Of a stretch of DNA of 64,000 nucleotides, positions 9,911 to 20,200 are shown in pieces. The notes below the pieces were generated by a model. That model was not told the DNA's origin. It saw only the letters and a program-made list of their open reading frames with translations, and did no database searches. The stretch covers positions 1,736,001 through 1,800,000 of the forward strand of contig NZ_CP013481.2 in the NCBI RefSeq assembly GCF_001465595.2, written 5' to 3'. Every line of letters begins with the position of its first letter. Position 1 is the stretch's first letter. The translations under genes were made by a program, and so were the position numbers. The stretch is from Pandoraea apista. GTDB taxonomy: Bacteria > Pseudomonadota > Gammaproteobacteria > Burkholderiales > Burkholderiaceae.

Positions 9911-10492
9911 ATGGGCAAGAAGCGGATTCTGGTACTGGCGGGCGACTATGTCGAAGACTACGAGTTGATGGTGCCTGTGCAGGCGCTGAGCGCCGTGGGG
10001 CATCGGGTGGAAGTGGTCTGCCCGGGCAAGAAGGCGGGCGACAAGGTGCGCACCGCGATTCATGATTTCGAAGGCGATCAGACATATAGCGAGAAGCGTG
10101 GACACGATTTCACGCTGAACGCCACGTTCGATGGACTGTCACCGGCCGACTTCGACGCGTTGGTAATTCCCGGCGGCCGCGCACCGGAGTATTTGCGTCT
10201 GAACAACGAGGTGCTTGCGGCGGTGAAGCACTTTGCCGAGAACGACAAGCCGATTGCGGCGATCTGTCACGGTGCGCAGTTGCTTGCGGCCGCGGGCGTC
10301 ATTGAAGGGCGTGAGTGTTCGGCTTACCCGGCATGTGCTCCGGAGGTGCGTCTGGCGGGCGGAAAGTATATGGAGATCGCCATTGACGAGGCGCATACCG
10401 ACGGCAAGCTCGTGACCGCGCCTGCGTGGCCCGCACATCCCGCATGGATCGCGCAGTTCCTCGTTGTATTGGGAACGAAAATCGAGCTGTGA
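9911..10492 (+). CDS. DJ-1/PfpI family protein
   Basis: This 193-residue protein has the class I glutamine-amidotransferase-like fold. The nucleophile elbow [10 protein letters not shown] contains the conserved cysteine (about residue 118). [12 protein letters not shown] supplies the upstream glycine-rich turn that positions the acidic residue. Family members act as proteases, glyoxalases or stress-protection deglycases; the sequence does not decide which. The start ATG at 9911 has GGAGAG 5 bases upstream. It lies between the boxA terminator and a convergent DUF523 gene, so it is probably a single-gene transcript. Confidence 0.85.
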   Translation: MGKKRILVLAGDYVEDYELMVPVQALSAVGHRVEVVCPGKKAGDKVRTAIHDFEGDQTYSEKRGHDFTLNATFDGLSPADFDALVIPGGRAPEYLRLNNEVLAAVKHFAENDKPIAAICHGAQLLAAAGVIEGRECSAYPACAPEVRLAGGKYMEIAIDEAHTDGKLVTAPAWPAHPAWIAQFLVVLGTKIEL

Positions 10493-10550
10493 TATCCGGT
10501 GTCTGATGCCTGATTGGCGTTTGTTTCGCAGTCGAGAAGACGGCGCGCTA

Positions 10551-11066
10551 TCAAAGGGTGTCGATGGCGCGCAGTCTTTCGTCTGCCTCGGCGAGCGTGT
10601 GCTCGCTGAATACTTCAATACCGTGCTGTCGCAACCACGCGGCTGCCACACCTTCGCCCGCCATCTGCCGGCCGCTGAACGAGCCGTCATAGATCGACGT
10701 GCTGCCGCACGACGGGCTGCCTTCCTTGAGTACCGCAATGCGGATGCCGTACCGCTGCGCCAAAGCCAGCGCGCGTTGCGCGCCTTCGAGAAATGCCTCG
10801 GTGACGTCGGCCCCGGTGTTGTCGATCACGCGCGAGTGCTTTTGCCACACGGCGTTGCCACCCGTTGCGCCAGCGATCTCGGCGGGCGGGCGCGGGGTAG
10901 GCAATCCGCCGGCGACTTCGGGACAGATCGGCAGAATGAAACCGTTGGCTTGCCAGCGCTCGAGAATGGCGGCGGCGTGCGATTCGCAGGGGGCGGTGCG
11001 TCCGTGATAGCGCACCGGATGGCCCAGAAGGCAACTGCTGACAAGAATGCGGGGAAACGTAGACAT
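10551..11066 (-). CDS. DUF523 family protein
   Basis: This 171-residue protein shows the hallmarks of DUF523 (YbbK-like): an N-terminal VSSCLLG, an ICPEVAGGLPTPRPPAEI segment, and KEGSPSCG near residue 117. The paired cysteine motifs suggest metal or Fe-S binding, but the biochemical role is not established. It reads left, convergent with the DJ-1/PfpI gene, whose stop is 58 bases away. It is divergent from the kinase-like gene at 11238 across 171 bases. Confidence 0.85.
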   Translation of the reverse strand: MSTFPRILVSSCLLGHPVRYHGRTAPCESHAAAILERWQANGFILPICPEVAGGLPTPRPPAEIAGATGGNAVWQKHSRVIDNTGADVTEAFLEGAQRALALAQRYGIRIAVLKEGSPSCGSTSIYDGSFSGRQMAGEGVAAAWLRQHGIEVFSEHTLAEADERLRAIDTL

Positions 11067-11237
11067 GGCGCGAGCCTATCACGCGTCTGCCTATCGCACG
11101 CAGCGGAATTGTCCGAACTTGCCTCGTTTTCCAAAGCGCGCTGCCCGCTTGCGCAGCAAGATCAGCCGATCTCAACAGGGGCGGCTGACATGCGCTTGGC
11201 GCGCGGACGTCCTGCCATACGACCAAGGAGTGTCGTG

Positions 11238-12662
11238 ATGGACATCAACGCTTGTTCGCCGGGAGGCATCGCTGCCGGCAGTTTCTCTACTGTGCGGCCG
11301 GAACGGAACGCGGCGGTGCCGGAACCCGTGCCTCTCGCAGCGTTCGGGCCCGTTACAGGACACGACGGCAGTGGCGCATCGTTGCCGCCTGCCGGGCCGT
11401 ACGACTTTTCCGAAGCGCGGCCCGTGCACGAGGCCGAGCCGCCGGGGGCGAGTCGGGAAACCGTGCGAATGTCGCTGGGGCAGCGCGCCGACGCCGCGCA
11501 GTTCGTCGTGAGGGCCTGTCCAAGCACCTGGCGCGCAACGCAGGCATGGTTCGCTTCCCGGCTGTGGGGTGCGTTGGGGCTCGCCACGCCAACGACGCTT
11601 TTGGTGCGCGGGTGCTCGCTCGCGTTCGATGGGACGCATGCGCCCGAGCGCGTCTATCTGGCAACCACCGACCTGCCGGCCTATCGGCCGCTGGGGCAAT
11701 GGCTGGAGGGCGATGCCGCGTGGCGTGTGATCGACGGTGCGCGCGGTGGTGCCGACGATGCGTGCAGGCAAGCCCGCGCCGAAGTCGACGAGATCGGGCT
11801 GCAAATGGCACAGCGTGCCACCCTTGCTGCGCAACGCCCGACGAACGCGCACGCGCATGCTGTCGCCGTCGAGGCCCGCAACGACAGACGCGCGGTGCTC
11901 TGTCGGGCGCTTCCCGACGTTTATCAGTGCGCGTTGGAGCGGCACTACATTGCTGCGCTTTGGCTCGACAATCGAGATTTGTGCGACGCGTTCATGGGGA
12001 ATATCGGTGTCTGGCGCGACAAGGACGATTTGCCTTACATCATGACCGTGGACTTCAGGGCCTGCTTTGGCGCAGCGGTTCCGGGCGAATGGGATGGCGG
12101 CGGTGAAGGCGGGCACGACGGTGAGCGATCGCGGCATCGGCAGGGGCTTGCTTCACACGGGGCACTGCATCGTGCAGGGCGCTCAGGGCAATCCGATACC
12201 GGGACATTCGGCGCATTGATACCGGAAGGTGCGCTGACGGATTCGACGCGGTTTCGGCACGGCAAGTATTGCACGCCATTTGCGCGCAGGCTCGGTGCCA
12301 TGACGCTGACCACAGACGCCAGGACCATGCTCGACGAAATGAAGGATCCGACCGGCGTGCGTGCACTCGCGGCCGAGATGGCTTACCGGCTGGGGCGCAT
12401 TGGCGCGTCGGATATCTTGCCGTGGGCGGCGAGCGCCAGTCTCATTGCGCGCGCGGTGCCTGCGTGCAACGGTGGCACCGACGACGAACGCGTTGACGAC
12501 CCGGAGACGCTGGTGCATCGGATCCTGTCGCGTCGAGACTGTCTCGCCACGCTGCTGGGTGGCACCTGGGCGGCGCAAGCCTGGGAACGGCTATATCCGA
12601 TGCGCGCCGCGGCGATCAAGGCACGGCAGTCGCCGTTTCTGACGCCCGAACACACCCCGTAG
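11238..12662 (+). CDS. Unrecognised protein with an atypical (HipA/PI3K-like) kinase signature
   Basis: I do not recognise a named family for this 474-residue protein. Residues 85-123 (QFVVRACPS then FASRLWGALGLATPTTLLV) resemble the N-lobe of HipA/PI3K-like kinases, with R92 where the ATP-binding lysine is expected. D250-AFMG-N255 has the D-x4-N spacing of their catalytic loop, and VDF with D272 matches the metal-binding Asp-Phe; CF follows. Residues 1-75 are proline- and serine-rich and probably disordered. No Sec signal or membrane segment is seen. The start has AAGGAG 7 bases upstream. It stands alone between a divergent DUF523 gene and a convergent LysR gene. A secreted effector is possible, but no secretion genes are present here. 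Confidence 0.55.
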   Translation: MDINACSPGGIAAGSFSTVRPERNAAVPEPVPLAAFGPVTGHDGSGASLPPAGPYDFSEARPVHEAEPPGASRETVRMSLGQRADAAQFVVRACPSTWRATQAWFASRLWGALGLATPTTLLVRGCSLAFDGTHAPERVYLATTDLPAYRPLGQWLEGDAAWRVIDGARGGADDACRQARAEVDEIGLQMAQRATLAAQRPTNAHAHAVAVEARNDRRAVLCRALPDVYQCALERHYIAALWLDNRDLCDAFMGNIGVWRDKDDLPYIMTVDFRACFGAAVPGEWDGGGEGGHDGERSRHRQGLASHGALHRAGRSGQSDTGTFGALIPEGALTDSTRFRHGKYCTPFARRLGAMTLTTDARTMLDEMKDPTGVRALAAEMAYRLGRIGASDILPWAASASLIARAVPACNGGTDDERVDDPETLVHRILSRRDCLATLLGGTWAAQAWERLYPMRAAAIKARQSPFLTPEHTP

Positions 12663-12687
12663 TGATCCGCGACAGGTGCTCCGTACA

Positions 12688-13632
12688 TTACGGCGTTGGC
12701 GTCATGACACATGCGGGGGCAGCGAGCAACTCGCGTGTGGCGTCGACCAGCGCGTCGATGGCAGCGCGCAGTTTCGGCGACGGATGCCGCGTGTCGGGCC
12801 AGACCAAATGCAGCGGCGTGGCGGGCGCGTACACCTGCGTCAACAATCGCTGAAGTCTGCCGGTGCACAGTGAGTGCGCGGCGACCCAATGCGGAACACA
12901 GATAATGCCGAGTCCTTGTTCTGCGGCGTCGACCAGCGTGACGAGGTCGTCGAGCACGAAGCGCGGTGCCCGGCGCGCTTCGTGCACCATCGACAACGCG
13001 GTCCATTCATAGAGACTGCCGTTGCGTCCGTACATCAACCGTTCGTGTGCGGCGAGGTCAGCCGGGGTCTGTGGCGTACCGCGCTCGGCGAGATACGCGG
13101 GCGAGGCGCATAGCACCATCGTTTGTTCGCCCAGCGAACGGGCCTTGAGCCCGGGCGTGTCGTCGAGATGACCACTGCGCACGGCGAGGTCATAGCCTTC
13201 TTCGATCAGGTCGACTCGCCGGTCGCTGAACGCCATTTCCAACCGTAACTGCGGGTGGGTGCGGGCCAGCCCCAGCAAGACGGGGGCGATGCACTGCCGG
13301 CCGATCTGTACCGGCATGGTCACCCGGAGCTTGCCCATCGGCGTTTGCGAGCCGGCGCTCAGTTCATTTTCGGCTTCCGACAGCTCCGCCAGCACCTTCG
13401 TGCAGCGTTGATAGAAGGTCTGCCCCTCGTCGGTCAGATGCTGGTTGCGTGTGGTGCGATGAAACAGGCGCACGCCCAGCCGCGCTTCCAGCCGGCCCAC
13501 CCGTTTGGCGACGGCCGAGCGTGTCAGGTGCAGCCGTTGTGCGGCGCCCGAAAAACTACCGGCATCGGCGGCGGCCACGAAGGCGGAAATGCCTGATAGC
13601 CGGTCTGGCGTATAGATCTCATTGGTTCCCAT
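12688..13632 (-). CDS. LysR family transcriptional regulator
   Basis: This 314-residue regulator has an N-terminal winged HTH (ISAFVAAADAGSFSGAA and SAVAKRVGRLE) and a LysR substrate-binding domain. It is divergent from the alcohol dehydrogenase at 13744 with 111 bases between them, the classic layout of a LysR regulator and its target. Its effector cannot be read from the sequence. Its stop lies 25 bases from the convergent kinase-like gene. Confidence 0.9.
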   Translation of the reverse strand: MGTNEIYTPDRLSGISAFVAAADAGSFSGAAQRLHLTRSAVAKRVGRLEARLGVRLFHRTTRNQHLTDEGQTFYQRCTKVLAELSEAENELSAGSQTPMGKLRVTMPVQIGRQCIAPVLLGLARTHPQLRLEMAFSDRRVDLIEEGYDLAVRSGHLDDTPGLKARSLGEQTMVLCASPAYLAERGTPQTPADLAAHERLMYGRNGSLYEWTALSMVHEARRAPRFVLDDLVTLVDAAEQGLGIICVPHWVAAHSLCTGRLQRLLTQVYAPATPLHLVWPDTRHPSPKLRAAIDALVDATRELLAAPACVMTPTP

Positions 13633-13743
13633 AAGTCGCCAATTTGTGGAAAAAGTGCCAACACTGCCGCTGAGTATTCTCCAATAAGCTGACGATGTCT
13701 ACCCGGTGTACCGGGCATTTCAAATCGGCAAAAGGACTTGGCA

Positions 13744-14763
13744 ATGACAACGATGCAGCAATGGCAAATGGCGACGCTGGGTGAAGCGGCCCTTGAGCGA
13801 GTGGGTGTAGACATTCCGCAGCCGGGCCCGGGCGAGGTGCTGGTGAAAGTGGGCGCGGTATCGCTCAATTACCGCGACGCGTTGATGATCGATACGGGCA
13901 TGGGGTTGCCGGTGACGTTTCCGTTCGTGCCGGGGTCGGATATGGCAGGCGAGGTTGTGGCCGTTGGCGCGGGCGTGACCCGCGTTGTCGTGGGCGAGCG
14001 TGTCGTCAATACGTTCTGGGACCGGTGGATCGGCGGCGAGCGGGCGCCGGAGGGCTTGGAAATCTTCGGCGGAACCTTGCAGGGGGTGTTGCGCGAATAC
14101 GCCGTATTCCACGAGGCGTCGCTGGTGCATGCGCCCGAGACGCTCGACGATGTGGCTGCCTCAACGCTGACTTGCGCAGGACTCACGGCATGGTTTGCGC
14201 TGTTCGGTACCGGCCGCAAGCTGGCGGCCGGCGAGACGGTGTTGTTGATCGGGACGGGGGGCGTAGCGCTGTTCGGCGCACAACTCGCGCTGGCTCATGG
14301 CGCGAAAGTCATTGTCACGAGCGGGAGCGAAGCGAAACTTGCCCGGGTGGCGGCGTTGGGCGTTACCCATGGCGTGCGGCGGCGTGAGGGCTGGGCACAA
14401 GAGGTGCTCGAACTGACGCAGGGCCGGGGTGTCGAGCAGGTGCTGGAACTGGCGGGGGGCGATATGCGGGAGACGATGACGGCGCTCGCCCCGGGCGGCA
14501 AGGTCTCGGTTATCGGCATGCTGGGCGGGGACACGCTGCAACTGCCGGTATACCCAGTGTTGCTCAAACGTGCCCACATTCAGGGCATTGGGGTGGGGCA
14601 CCGGGACGGGCTGGAAGCCCTGGTGGCAGCGATCGACCGCCACGGCATCGCGCCGGTGGTCGACGCTGTCTACGATTTCGCCGACGTCGACAAGGCGCTG
14701 GCGCACCTGCGCCGGGGGGCATTCGGCAAGGTGGTCGTGCGGTTGGCCGGGCCGGTTGCCTAA
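13744..14763 (+). CDS. Zinc-type alcohol dehydrogenase family NAD(P)-dependent oxidoreductase
   Basis: This 339-residue medium-chain dehydrogenase/reductase has a GroES-like N-terminal half (GPGEVLVKVGAVSLNYRD, GSDMAGEVVAVG) and a Rossmann half with GTGGVALFGAQLA at about residue 167. The usual structural-zinc cysteine cluster is not evident, so it may behave like a quinone-oxidoreductase or zinc-free member. The ATG at 13744 has AAGGA 7 bases upstream; a TTG 6 bases earlier is in frame but less likely. It is probably controlled by the divergent LysR regulator. Its stop codon overlaps the candidate glyA promoter. Confidence 0.85.
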   Translation: MTTMQQWQMATLGEAALERVGVDIPQPGPGEVLVKVGAVSLNYRDALMIDTGMGLPVTFPFVPGSDMAGEVVAVGAGVTRVVVGERVVNTFWDRWIGGERAPEGLEIFGGTLQGVLREYAVFHEASLVHAPETLDDVAASTLTCAGLTAWFALFGTGRKLAAGETVLLIGTGGVALFGAQLALAHGAKVIVTSGSEAKLARVAALGVTHGVRRREGWAQEVLELTQGRGVEQVLELAGGDMRETMTALAPGGKVSVIGMLGGDTLQLPVYPVLLKRAHIQGIGVGHRDGLEALVAAIDRHGIAPVVDAVYDFADVDKALAHLRRGAFGKVVVRLAGPVA

Positions 14764-14784
14764 CATCAAAAGCTCGCATAAACT
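14756..14784 (+). promoter_or_regulatory. Candidate sigma-70 promoter for the ZTP riboswitch-glyA transcript
   Basis: TTGCCT (14756-14761) and TAAACT (14779-14784) are separated by 17 bases, placing the likely start point near 14791, just ahead of the riboswitch. The -35 box overlaps the stop codon of the upstream dehydrogenase gene. Boxes were found by eye. Confidence 0.5.
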
Positions 14785-14796
14785 ATCGACGCCACA

Positions 14797-14900
14797 AACC
14801 CCGCGTGACTGGCGATTAGGGTGCACAGCCTTGTGCGCCCGAGGTGGATCAACCCACCGGGAAGCGCCGGGGTCTTATTTGCCGTTCGCCTGGGCAGCCG
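14797..14900 (+). promoter_or_regulatory. ZTP (pfl) riboswitch upstream of glyA
   Basis: The three conserved blocks of the ZTP/ZMP-sensing aptamer occur in order: GTGACTGGCG (14805-14814), CCACCGGGAAGCG (14854-14866) and CGCCTGGGCAG (14887-14897). The first is separated from the second by a variable hairpin region, and the last supplies the pseudoknot strand. These riboswitches respond to ZMP/ZTP (AICAR nucleotides) that build up when 10-formyl-tetrahydrofolate is short, and they typically raise glyA expression. The glyA start codon lies 100 bases further on, leaving room for an expression platform. I could not decide whether control is at termination or at translation initiation. Confidence 0.92.
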
Positions 14901-15000
14901 TGATGGTTGGTGCTGCCCTGTCTATCGTCTTCCGAAGCACAAAGGAAGGCGCGCCGCAGCATCCCCTCCCGGAAAACCTGTTCAATTCAACGGAACCGCC

Positions 15001-16248
15001 ATGTTCGACAAATCGAAATCTACCGTTGCCGCCGTCGATCCCGACGTCTGGGCCGCGATTCAGAAAGAAAATCAGCGTCAGGAAGATCACATCGAGCTGA
15101 TTGCTTCGGAAAATTACACCAGCCCGGCCGTGATGGAAGCGCAGGGCTCGCAACTGACCAACAAGTATGCGGAAGGGTATCCGGGCAAGCGCTATTACGG
15201 TGGTTGCGAGTACGTCGATATCGTTGAGCAACTGGCCATCGATCGTGTGAAGGCGCTGTTCGGTGCGGAAGCCGCGAACGTGCAGCCGAACTCGGGCTCG
15301 CAGGCCAACCAGGGTGTGTATTTCGCCATGCTCAAGCCGGGCGACACGATCATGGGCATGAGCCTCGCGCACGGCGGTCACCTCACGCACGGTTCGCCGG
15401 TCAACATGTCGGGCAAGTGGTTCAACGTGGTGAGCTACGGCCTGAACGAGCAAGAAGACATCGATTACGACGCTGCCGAGAAGCTCGCGCAGCAACACAA
15501 GCCGAAGATGATCGTGGCGGGCGCATCGGCCTTCGCCCTGAAGATCGACTTCGAGCGCATGTCGAAGATCGCCAAGTCGGTTGGTGCGTACTTCATGGTC
15601 GACATGGCGCACTACGCCGGTCTGATCGCCGCTGGCGTGTACCCGAACCCGGTGCCCCACGCCGACTTCGTGACCACGACCACGCACAAGAGCCTGCGCG
15701 GCCCGCGCGGTGGCGTGATCCTGATGAAGGCCGAGTTCGAGAAGCCGATCAACTCGGCGATCTTCCCGGGCATTCAGGGTGGTCCGCTCATGCACGTGAT
15801 TGCCGGTAAGGCTGTCGCGTTCAAGGAAGCTGCCTCGCCGGAATTCAAGGCCTATCAGGAACAAGTTGCAAAGAACGCTCGCGTGATGGCCGAAACGCTG
15901 GTCAAGCGCGGCCTGCGTATCGTGTCGGGCCGCACCGAATCGCACGTCATGCTGGTCGACTTGCGTGCCAAGAACATCACTGGCAAGGCAGCGGAAGCCG
16001 CGCTGGGCGAGGCGCATATCACCGTCAACAAGAACGCGATTCCGAACGACCCGGAGAAGCCGTTCGTGACGAGCGGTGTGCGCCTGGGCTCGCCGGCCAT
16101 GACCACGCGCGGTTTCAAGGAAGCCGAAGCGGAACTCGTCGGTAACTTGATCGCCGACGTGCTCGACAACCCGGAAGACGCTGAAAACCTGGCCCGTGTG
16201 CGTGCACAAGTGGCTGAGTTGACCAAGCGTTTCCCGGTCTACGGCTAA
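15001..16248 (+). CDS. glyA: Serine hydroxymethyltransferase
   Basis: This 415-residue PLP enzyme interconverts serine plus tetrahydrofolate with glycine plus 5,10-methylene-tetrahydrofolate. [20 protein letters not shown] and [15 protein letters not shown] are SHMT signatures; the PLP lysine is K230 in [13 protein letters not shown]. The length is standard. I start at 15001 (MFDKSKST) because the upstream in-frame sequence is the riboswitch leader; the ribosome site is weak (GGA, 7 bases away), consistent with control from the leader. nrdR follows after 18 bases. Confidence 0.98.
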   Translation: MFDKSKSTVAAVDPDVWAAIQKENQRQEDHIELIASENYTSPAVMEAQGSQLTNKYAEGYPGKRYYGGCEYVDIVEQLAIDRVKALFGAEAANVQPNSGSQANQGVYFAMLKPGDTIMGMSLAHGGHLTHGSPVNMSGKWFNVVSYGLNEQEDIDYDAAEKLAQQHKPKMIVAGASAFALKIDFERMSKIAKSVGAYFMVDMAHYAGLIAAGVYPNPVPHADFVTTTTHKSLRGPRGGVILMKAEFEKPINSAIFPGIQGGPLMHVIAGKAVAFKEAASPEFKAYQEQVAKNARVMAETLVKRGLRIVSGRTESHVMLVDLRAKNITGKAAEAALGEAHITVNKNAIPNDPEKPFVTSGVRLGSPAMTTRGFKEAEAELVGNLIADVLDNPEDAENLARVRAQVAELTKRFPVYG

Positions 16249-16266
16249 GCCGAGAGCCCCGCACAC

Positions 16267-16749
16267 ATGCGCTGCCCGTTCTGCCGGCACGACGACACGC
16301 AGGTCATCGACTCGCGTGAAGCGGAAGACGGCGCTGCCATCCGGCGGCGCCGGAAATGCCCGTCGTGCGACAAGCGTTTCACCACCTACGAACGCGTCGA
16401 GCTGGCGATGCCGGCGGTCGTCAAGAAAGATGGCAGCCGCGCCGAGTACGACCGCGCGAAAGTGCGCGCCAGTATGCAACTGGCGATTCGCAAGCGCCCG
16501 GTGAGCGCCGAAGCGATGGATGCTGCAATTGCGCGCATCGAGTACAAGCTGCTGGCCGGTGCGGAGCGTGAAGTGATGAGCCAGCGTATTGGCGAGCTTG
16601 TGATGCGCGAGTTGAAGCGGTTGGACAAGATCGCCTATATTCGCTTTGCGTCGGTGTATCGAAGCTTCGAAGATATCGCCGAGTTCCGCGATGTGCTCGA
16701 GGAGATCGACAGCACCGATATCAAGCCTAAGCGTAAGCCGGTGGGTTGA
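16267..16749 (+). CDS. nrdR: Transcriptional repressor NrdR
   Basis: This 160-residue ATP/dATP-sensing repressor of ribonucleotide reductase genes has an N-terminal zinc ribbon (MRCPFC at 1-6 and KCPSC at about 30-34, ending RFTTYERVE) followed by an ATP-cone domain ([17 protein letters not shown]). Its length is typical. It sits 18 bases after glyA, probably on the same transcript, so riboswitch-dependent changes may also reach nrdR. A terminator follows 83 bases after the stop. Confidence 0.97.
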   Translation: MRCPFCRHDDTQVIDSREAEDGAAIRRRRKCPSCDKRFTTYERVELAMPAVVKKDGSRAEYDRAKVRASMQLAIRKRPVSAEAMDAAIARIEYKLLAGAEREVMSQRIGELVMRELKRLDKIAYIRFASVYRSFEDIAEFRDVLEEIDSTDIKPKRKPVG

Positions 16750-16832
16750 ATCGCTAGGGGGAGGCGACAACAGCGCGTGTGAGCGTCAATGGAGGCCGTG
16801 AGGCCACCTCCGACGCAATGAATGACGGAAAA

Positions 16833-16867
16833 CCCGTCGTGCCCGAAAGGGCGCGACGGGTTTTTTT
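16833..16867 (+). terminator. Rho-independent terminator after nrdR
   Basis: CCCGTCG-T-GCCC pairs with GGGC-G-CGACGGG around a GAAA tetraloop and is followed by seven T residues. Confidence 0.95.
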
Positions 16868-17243
16868 ATGCCCGCGCGGTTTGAGGTGACACGCCTGCGC
16901 GATGACGAAAATGTGACGCCTCGCAGCGCCAAAAACGCCAATGGGAAATCACTTCATTGCGGCTCTGCAACGTTGCGTGCGTACCTAATTGCGCGTTTAT
17001 TTTGGGATGTTGGTGTTGATTGAGTGGTTGATTTGGGATGTTTCATCTGAAATTTAATTAAAAATAATAGGATTATTCGCAATTTTAGATGTCCGGGTTT
17101 TTTGGGGTATTTACCAAAAAGCCATCAGATCTAATTATTTTCGATGACATCTATTTAGAATTCGCCACTTCGCGGTGAGGCACCGCTGTTGTTGTCGCGA
17201 TTAGGTGATTTGCCGTCGTGAAGAATTCTATTGAGGTTATCGA
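16868..17243 (+). promoter_or_regulatory. AT-rich leader of the first autotransporter gene
   Basis: No gene is visible here. From about 16980 the sequence turns markedly AT-rich compared with the surroundings, and the leader runs to the GAGG ribosome site at 17232-17235. An exact direct repeat, TTTGGGATGTT, occurs at 17001-17011 and 17032-17042, spaced 31 bases (about three helical turns), suggesting regulator half-sites on one DNA face. AT-rich leaders of this kind are often silenced by H-NS-like proteins; that is inference. Confidence 0.5.
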
Positions 17244-20200
17244 ATGAAAAGCAAATTTCAGACGTCGCAAACGCTTCGTCAATCCAAGATCTGTCTGGCG
17301 GTCGCGACGATGCTCGCGGCGATGAGCATGCCTGCGCAAGCGGAGAACGTCATTGAGAGTGAGGCGGCGGCGTGGAGCGAGGAAAAAAGTAATGTCGCGA
17401 AGAGAATGAGCGACCGACTGCAAAGGCTGACGGATGAGTATCAGGAGAAGCTTGAAAAGGCTAATAGTCAGAGTTCGTTGAAAACGGTTCGTTTGAATAT
17501 TTACTCGAAAACTAAAGATATTGCCAGTGAAATTGATTACAAGAAAGAAATGGCGAATTTGTCTGAGGTGGCTGATAAATTAATTGCCGATTTGAAAGGG
17601 GGAGGTCGGGAAATTGAAGGGTGGTTGCTCGATTTGCGGGTGGCGGATATGGAAAATGTCAAACGGGAAATCCAGAAGGTCATGGACGCCGGTTCGGACG
17701 AGTTTGAAAGAGCGCGCGGGCAGTTCGATGTGTTCCTGAAAAATAATGCCGAAGCTCTTAAGAGCGCCGATGAGGCGCTGAGTGTCGGCGCGAAGAAGAC
17801 TGCGCTGAATGCACGTTTCGATGCACTCAATAATGCGGACGAAGCGACTTTCAAGCTTATGGCCAATACCAAGGAGTTGGTGGCGTCTTCGCAAAACGGC
17901 AGCGCTGCCGCACTGACGTGGGGTAACAACAATCTATTTAACGCGCATTTCGACGAGGGCTACCCCGACGGGGCGAGCCAGATCGGCAAGGAAACCGTAC
18001 TCGATATCACGAAGCGCTCAGGTGCCGTATCGGATGCGATCGATGGGGCGAATGGTCACGAACGCGACGTAGGCACGATTCGAGTGGCGAAAGATGTGAC
18101 TCACCTGGTGGGCGTTATTGAAGGGTATCTGAACGTTAATCAGGGGCTTGAAGGCGCCGGCGAACTGGCCGTGGCCGTTGGGAACAGCGGATCGCTCAAT
18201 TTTGAAAAGGGGGGCAAAGGGATCGATCCTGCTGCACGGCACGTAGTTCTGATCGCCGGAAGCGGTGCGAGCGCGGAGGAAGTCGTCGCTGGCGCTTTCG
18301 GGACGGGCGGGAAAATCGATGAAGAGCCGGGGGTGATTCGGTTTCTTGCAGGCACAAGCGCTCAAAATGCTGCGATCGCAATCGCCACGGGCGCTCAACT
18401 GCGATTCGAGGAGGGCTCCAGTGCCGGCGCCAGCACCATCATGGTGAATGATGGAACGGTGCATTTCGACGACGCACACGCCGGCAGTGCGTCGATCCAG
18501 AACGCTGGCAGGCTCGTAGTTGACAGCTCGACGATGGGTACCAGTAGCGTAATTAATGGCGCCGAGGGTGAGTTCACTGCGAGCGATACGCAGCTCGAGA
18601 AAATGCACTTGACGAATCTGGGCACTACCGAGTTTTTTGGGGCTGCTGGCGGAAACGCTCGCATCTCGAACGACGGCGACGGCCACGTGACGATCCACGA
18701 CACCAATCTGGAGAATCTGAGTATCGATAACGCGAACGTTCTGGAGATTGTGAACTCAAGCGCTGGCAAGGCAACGATCTTGAATGCACAAGGTGCTGTC
18801 GTGATGTTTAGCGATACGGCGTTGGAATCACTGCAACTCGAGAATCGAGGAACGGTGATTGCAAAGGGCAACACCACGGCGGATAACGCACGCATTCGTA
18901 TGAGTGGGGGCGTGTTTGATGTTTCAAATATCGAAGGACCCGAAGGGCGTAGGCATCTCGACGGAGAAATCACAATCGGTTCACTGTCTGGTCGCGGCGA
19001 TCTGCTCGCCGAAGACACCCACGCCACGCTTGGCTCCTTGAATCAGGATGACGTGTTCGAGGGACGCATTCTCAATAGTCAAGAAGTACCTTTGGATGCC
19101 AGCATGAAAATGCGCGCTCAACTCGCGAATGGCGATGATGCACAGGAGCTGGCTGAATACGAAGGCGTGAGATTGACCAAGGTTGGCACTGGTAATTTGA
19201 CACTCACCGCGGGCCAGAGCGACGTGTCGATGATCGCCGTTGAGGCGGGCATGCTCACGGCTGCTCACGTCAATGCGTTGGGTGCCGGCACGGTGAGCAT
19301 CGCGGCAGAAGGTACGGTCGCGCTGAATCAGGACGTAACGGGCGTGACCGAGTTGACGAATGCCGGTACGTTGAATCTGGGCATGAACAAGCTCGAGGTG
19401 GGCACGTACGCGTCTGAAACAGGCGCGAAGATCAAGTCTCGCATTGAGAAGGTCGATGGAGAACTGCGCGGTGGCAATATCCGTGTTTCGAAGGAAGGCA
19501 ATTTCGAAAAAACGGAGCTGTTAGTCAGCGCTGCGAACGATATTGAAATTCAGGATATCGTGGGCAATTTCGAAGTCGTGCAAGCGGAAGGCGATGCACA
19601 GGTGACTGGCGGGAAAGTCACCGTGGGTAGCATCTCCGTCGATAGCAAGCCGATTACGGAAGACCCGAAGCCGGTGATCGACACAAAGATCACGGAAAAG
19701 AACATCGTTAAGTTCGTGGCGGCCGACGGTGGCTACACGGCCAACGAGCAAGCGGTGCTGGCCTCGGTGGATGGCGTGACGGTGGGCGACCTGAGCTCGG
19801 GCAAGATTGGCGGCAAGGTGCTCTCGGCCATGGCGCTACAAACGGCGGGCTCGGACGAGCAACGTAAGTCGGCACGCATGCTCTCGGGGGAGTCGCTGGT
19901 GAATAACGCGGTGGCGGCGCAGGCGGCAGCCACGACGTTCCAGCGCGGCATGCAAACGCGCATGATCGCGGGTGGGGCGATGTTCGACGACAAGACCACG
20001 AACGGCGCACTGGCGGCGGATAACGGTATTGCCGGTTGGGCGTCGTTCAACGGCGGCAAGACGAGCCAGCGCGGTGACGGCATGTCGTTCGACGTGAAGG
20101 GTCTGGACGGTGCGATCGGTGTGGACAAGCGAGTGAATCGGAACACGCTGGTGGGCGCCTCGGTGGGCTTTGGCAATCAAGAGTCGAAAGCCAAGGGTCT

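Noticed and set aside
14875..16770. A 631-codon minus-strand open frame opposite glyA and nrdR
   Set aside because: It runs through two clear housekeeping genes and the riboswitch; composition is that of an antisense shadow.
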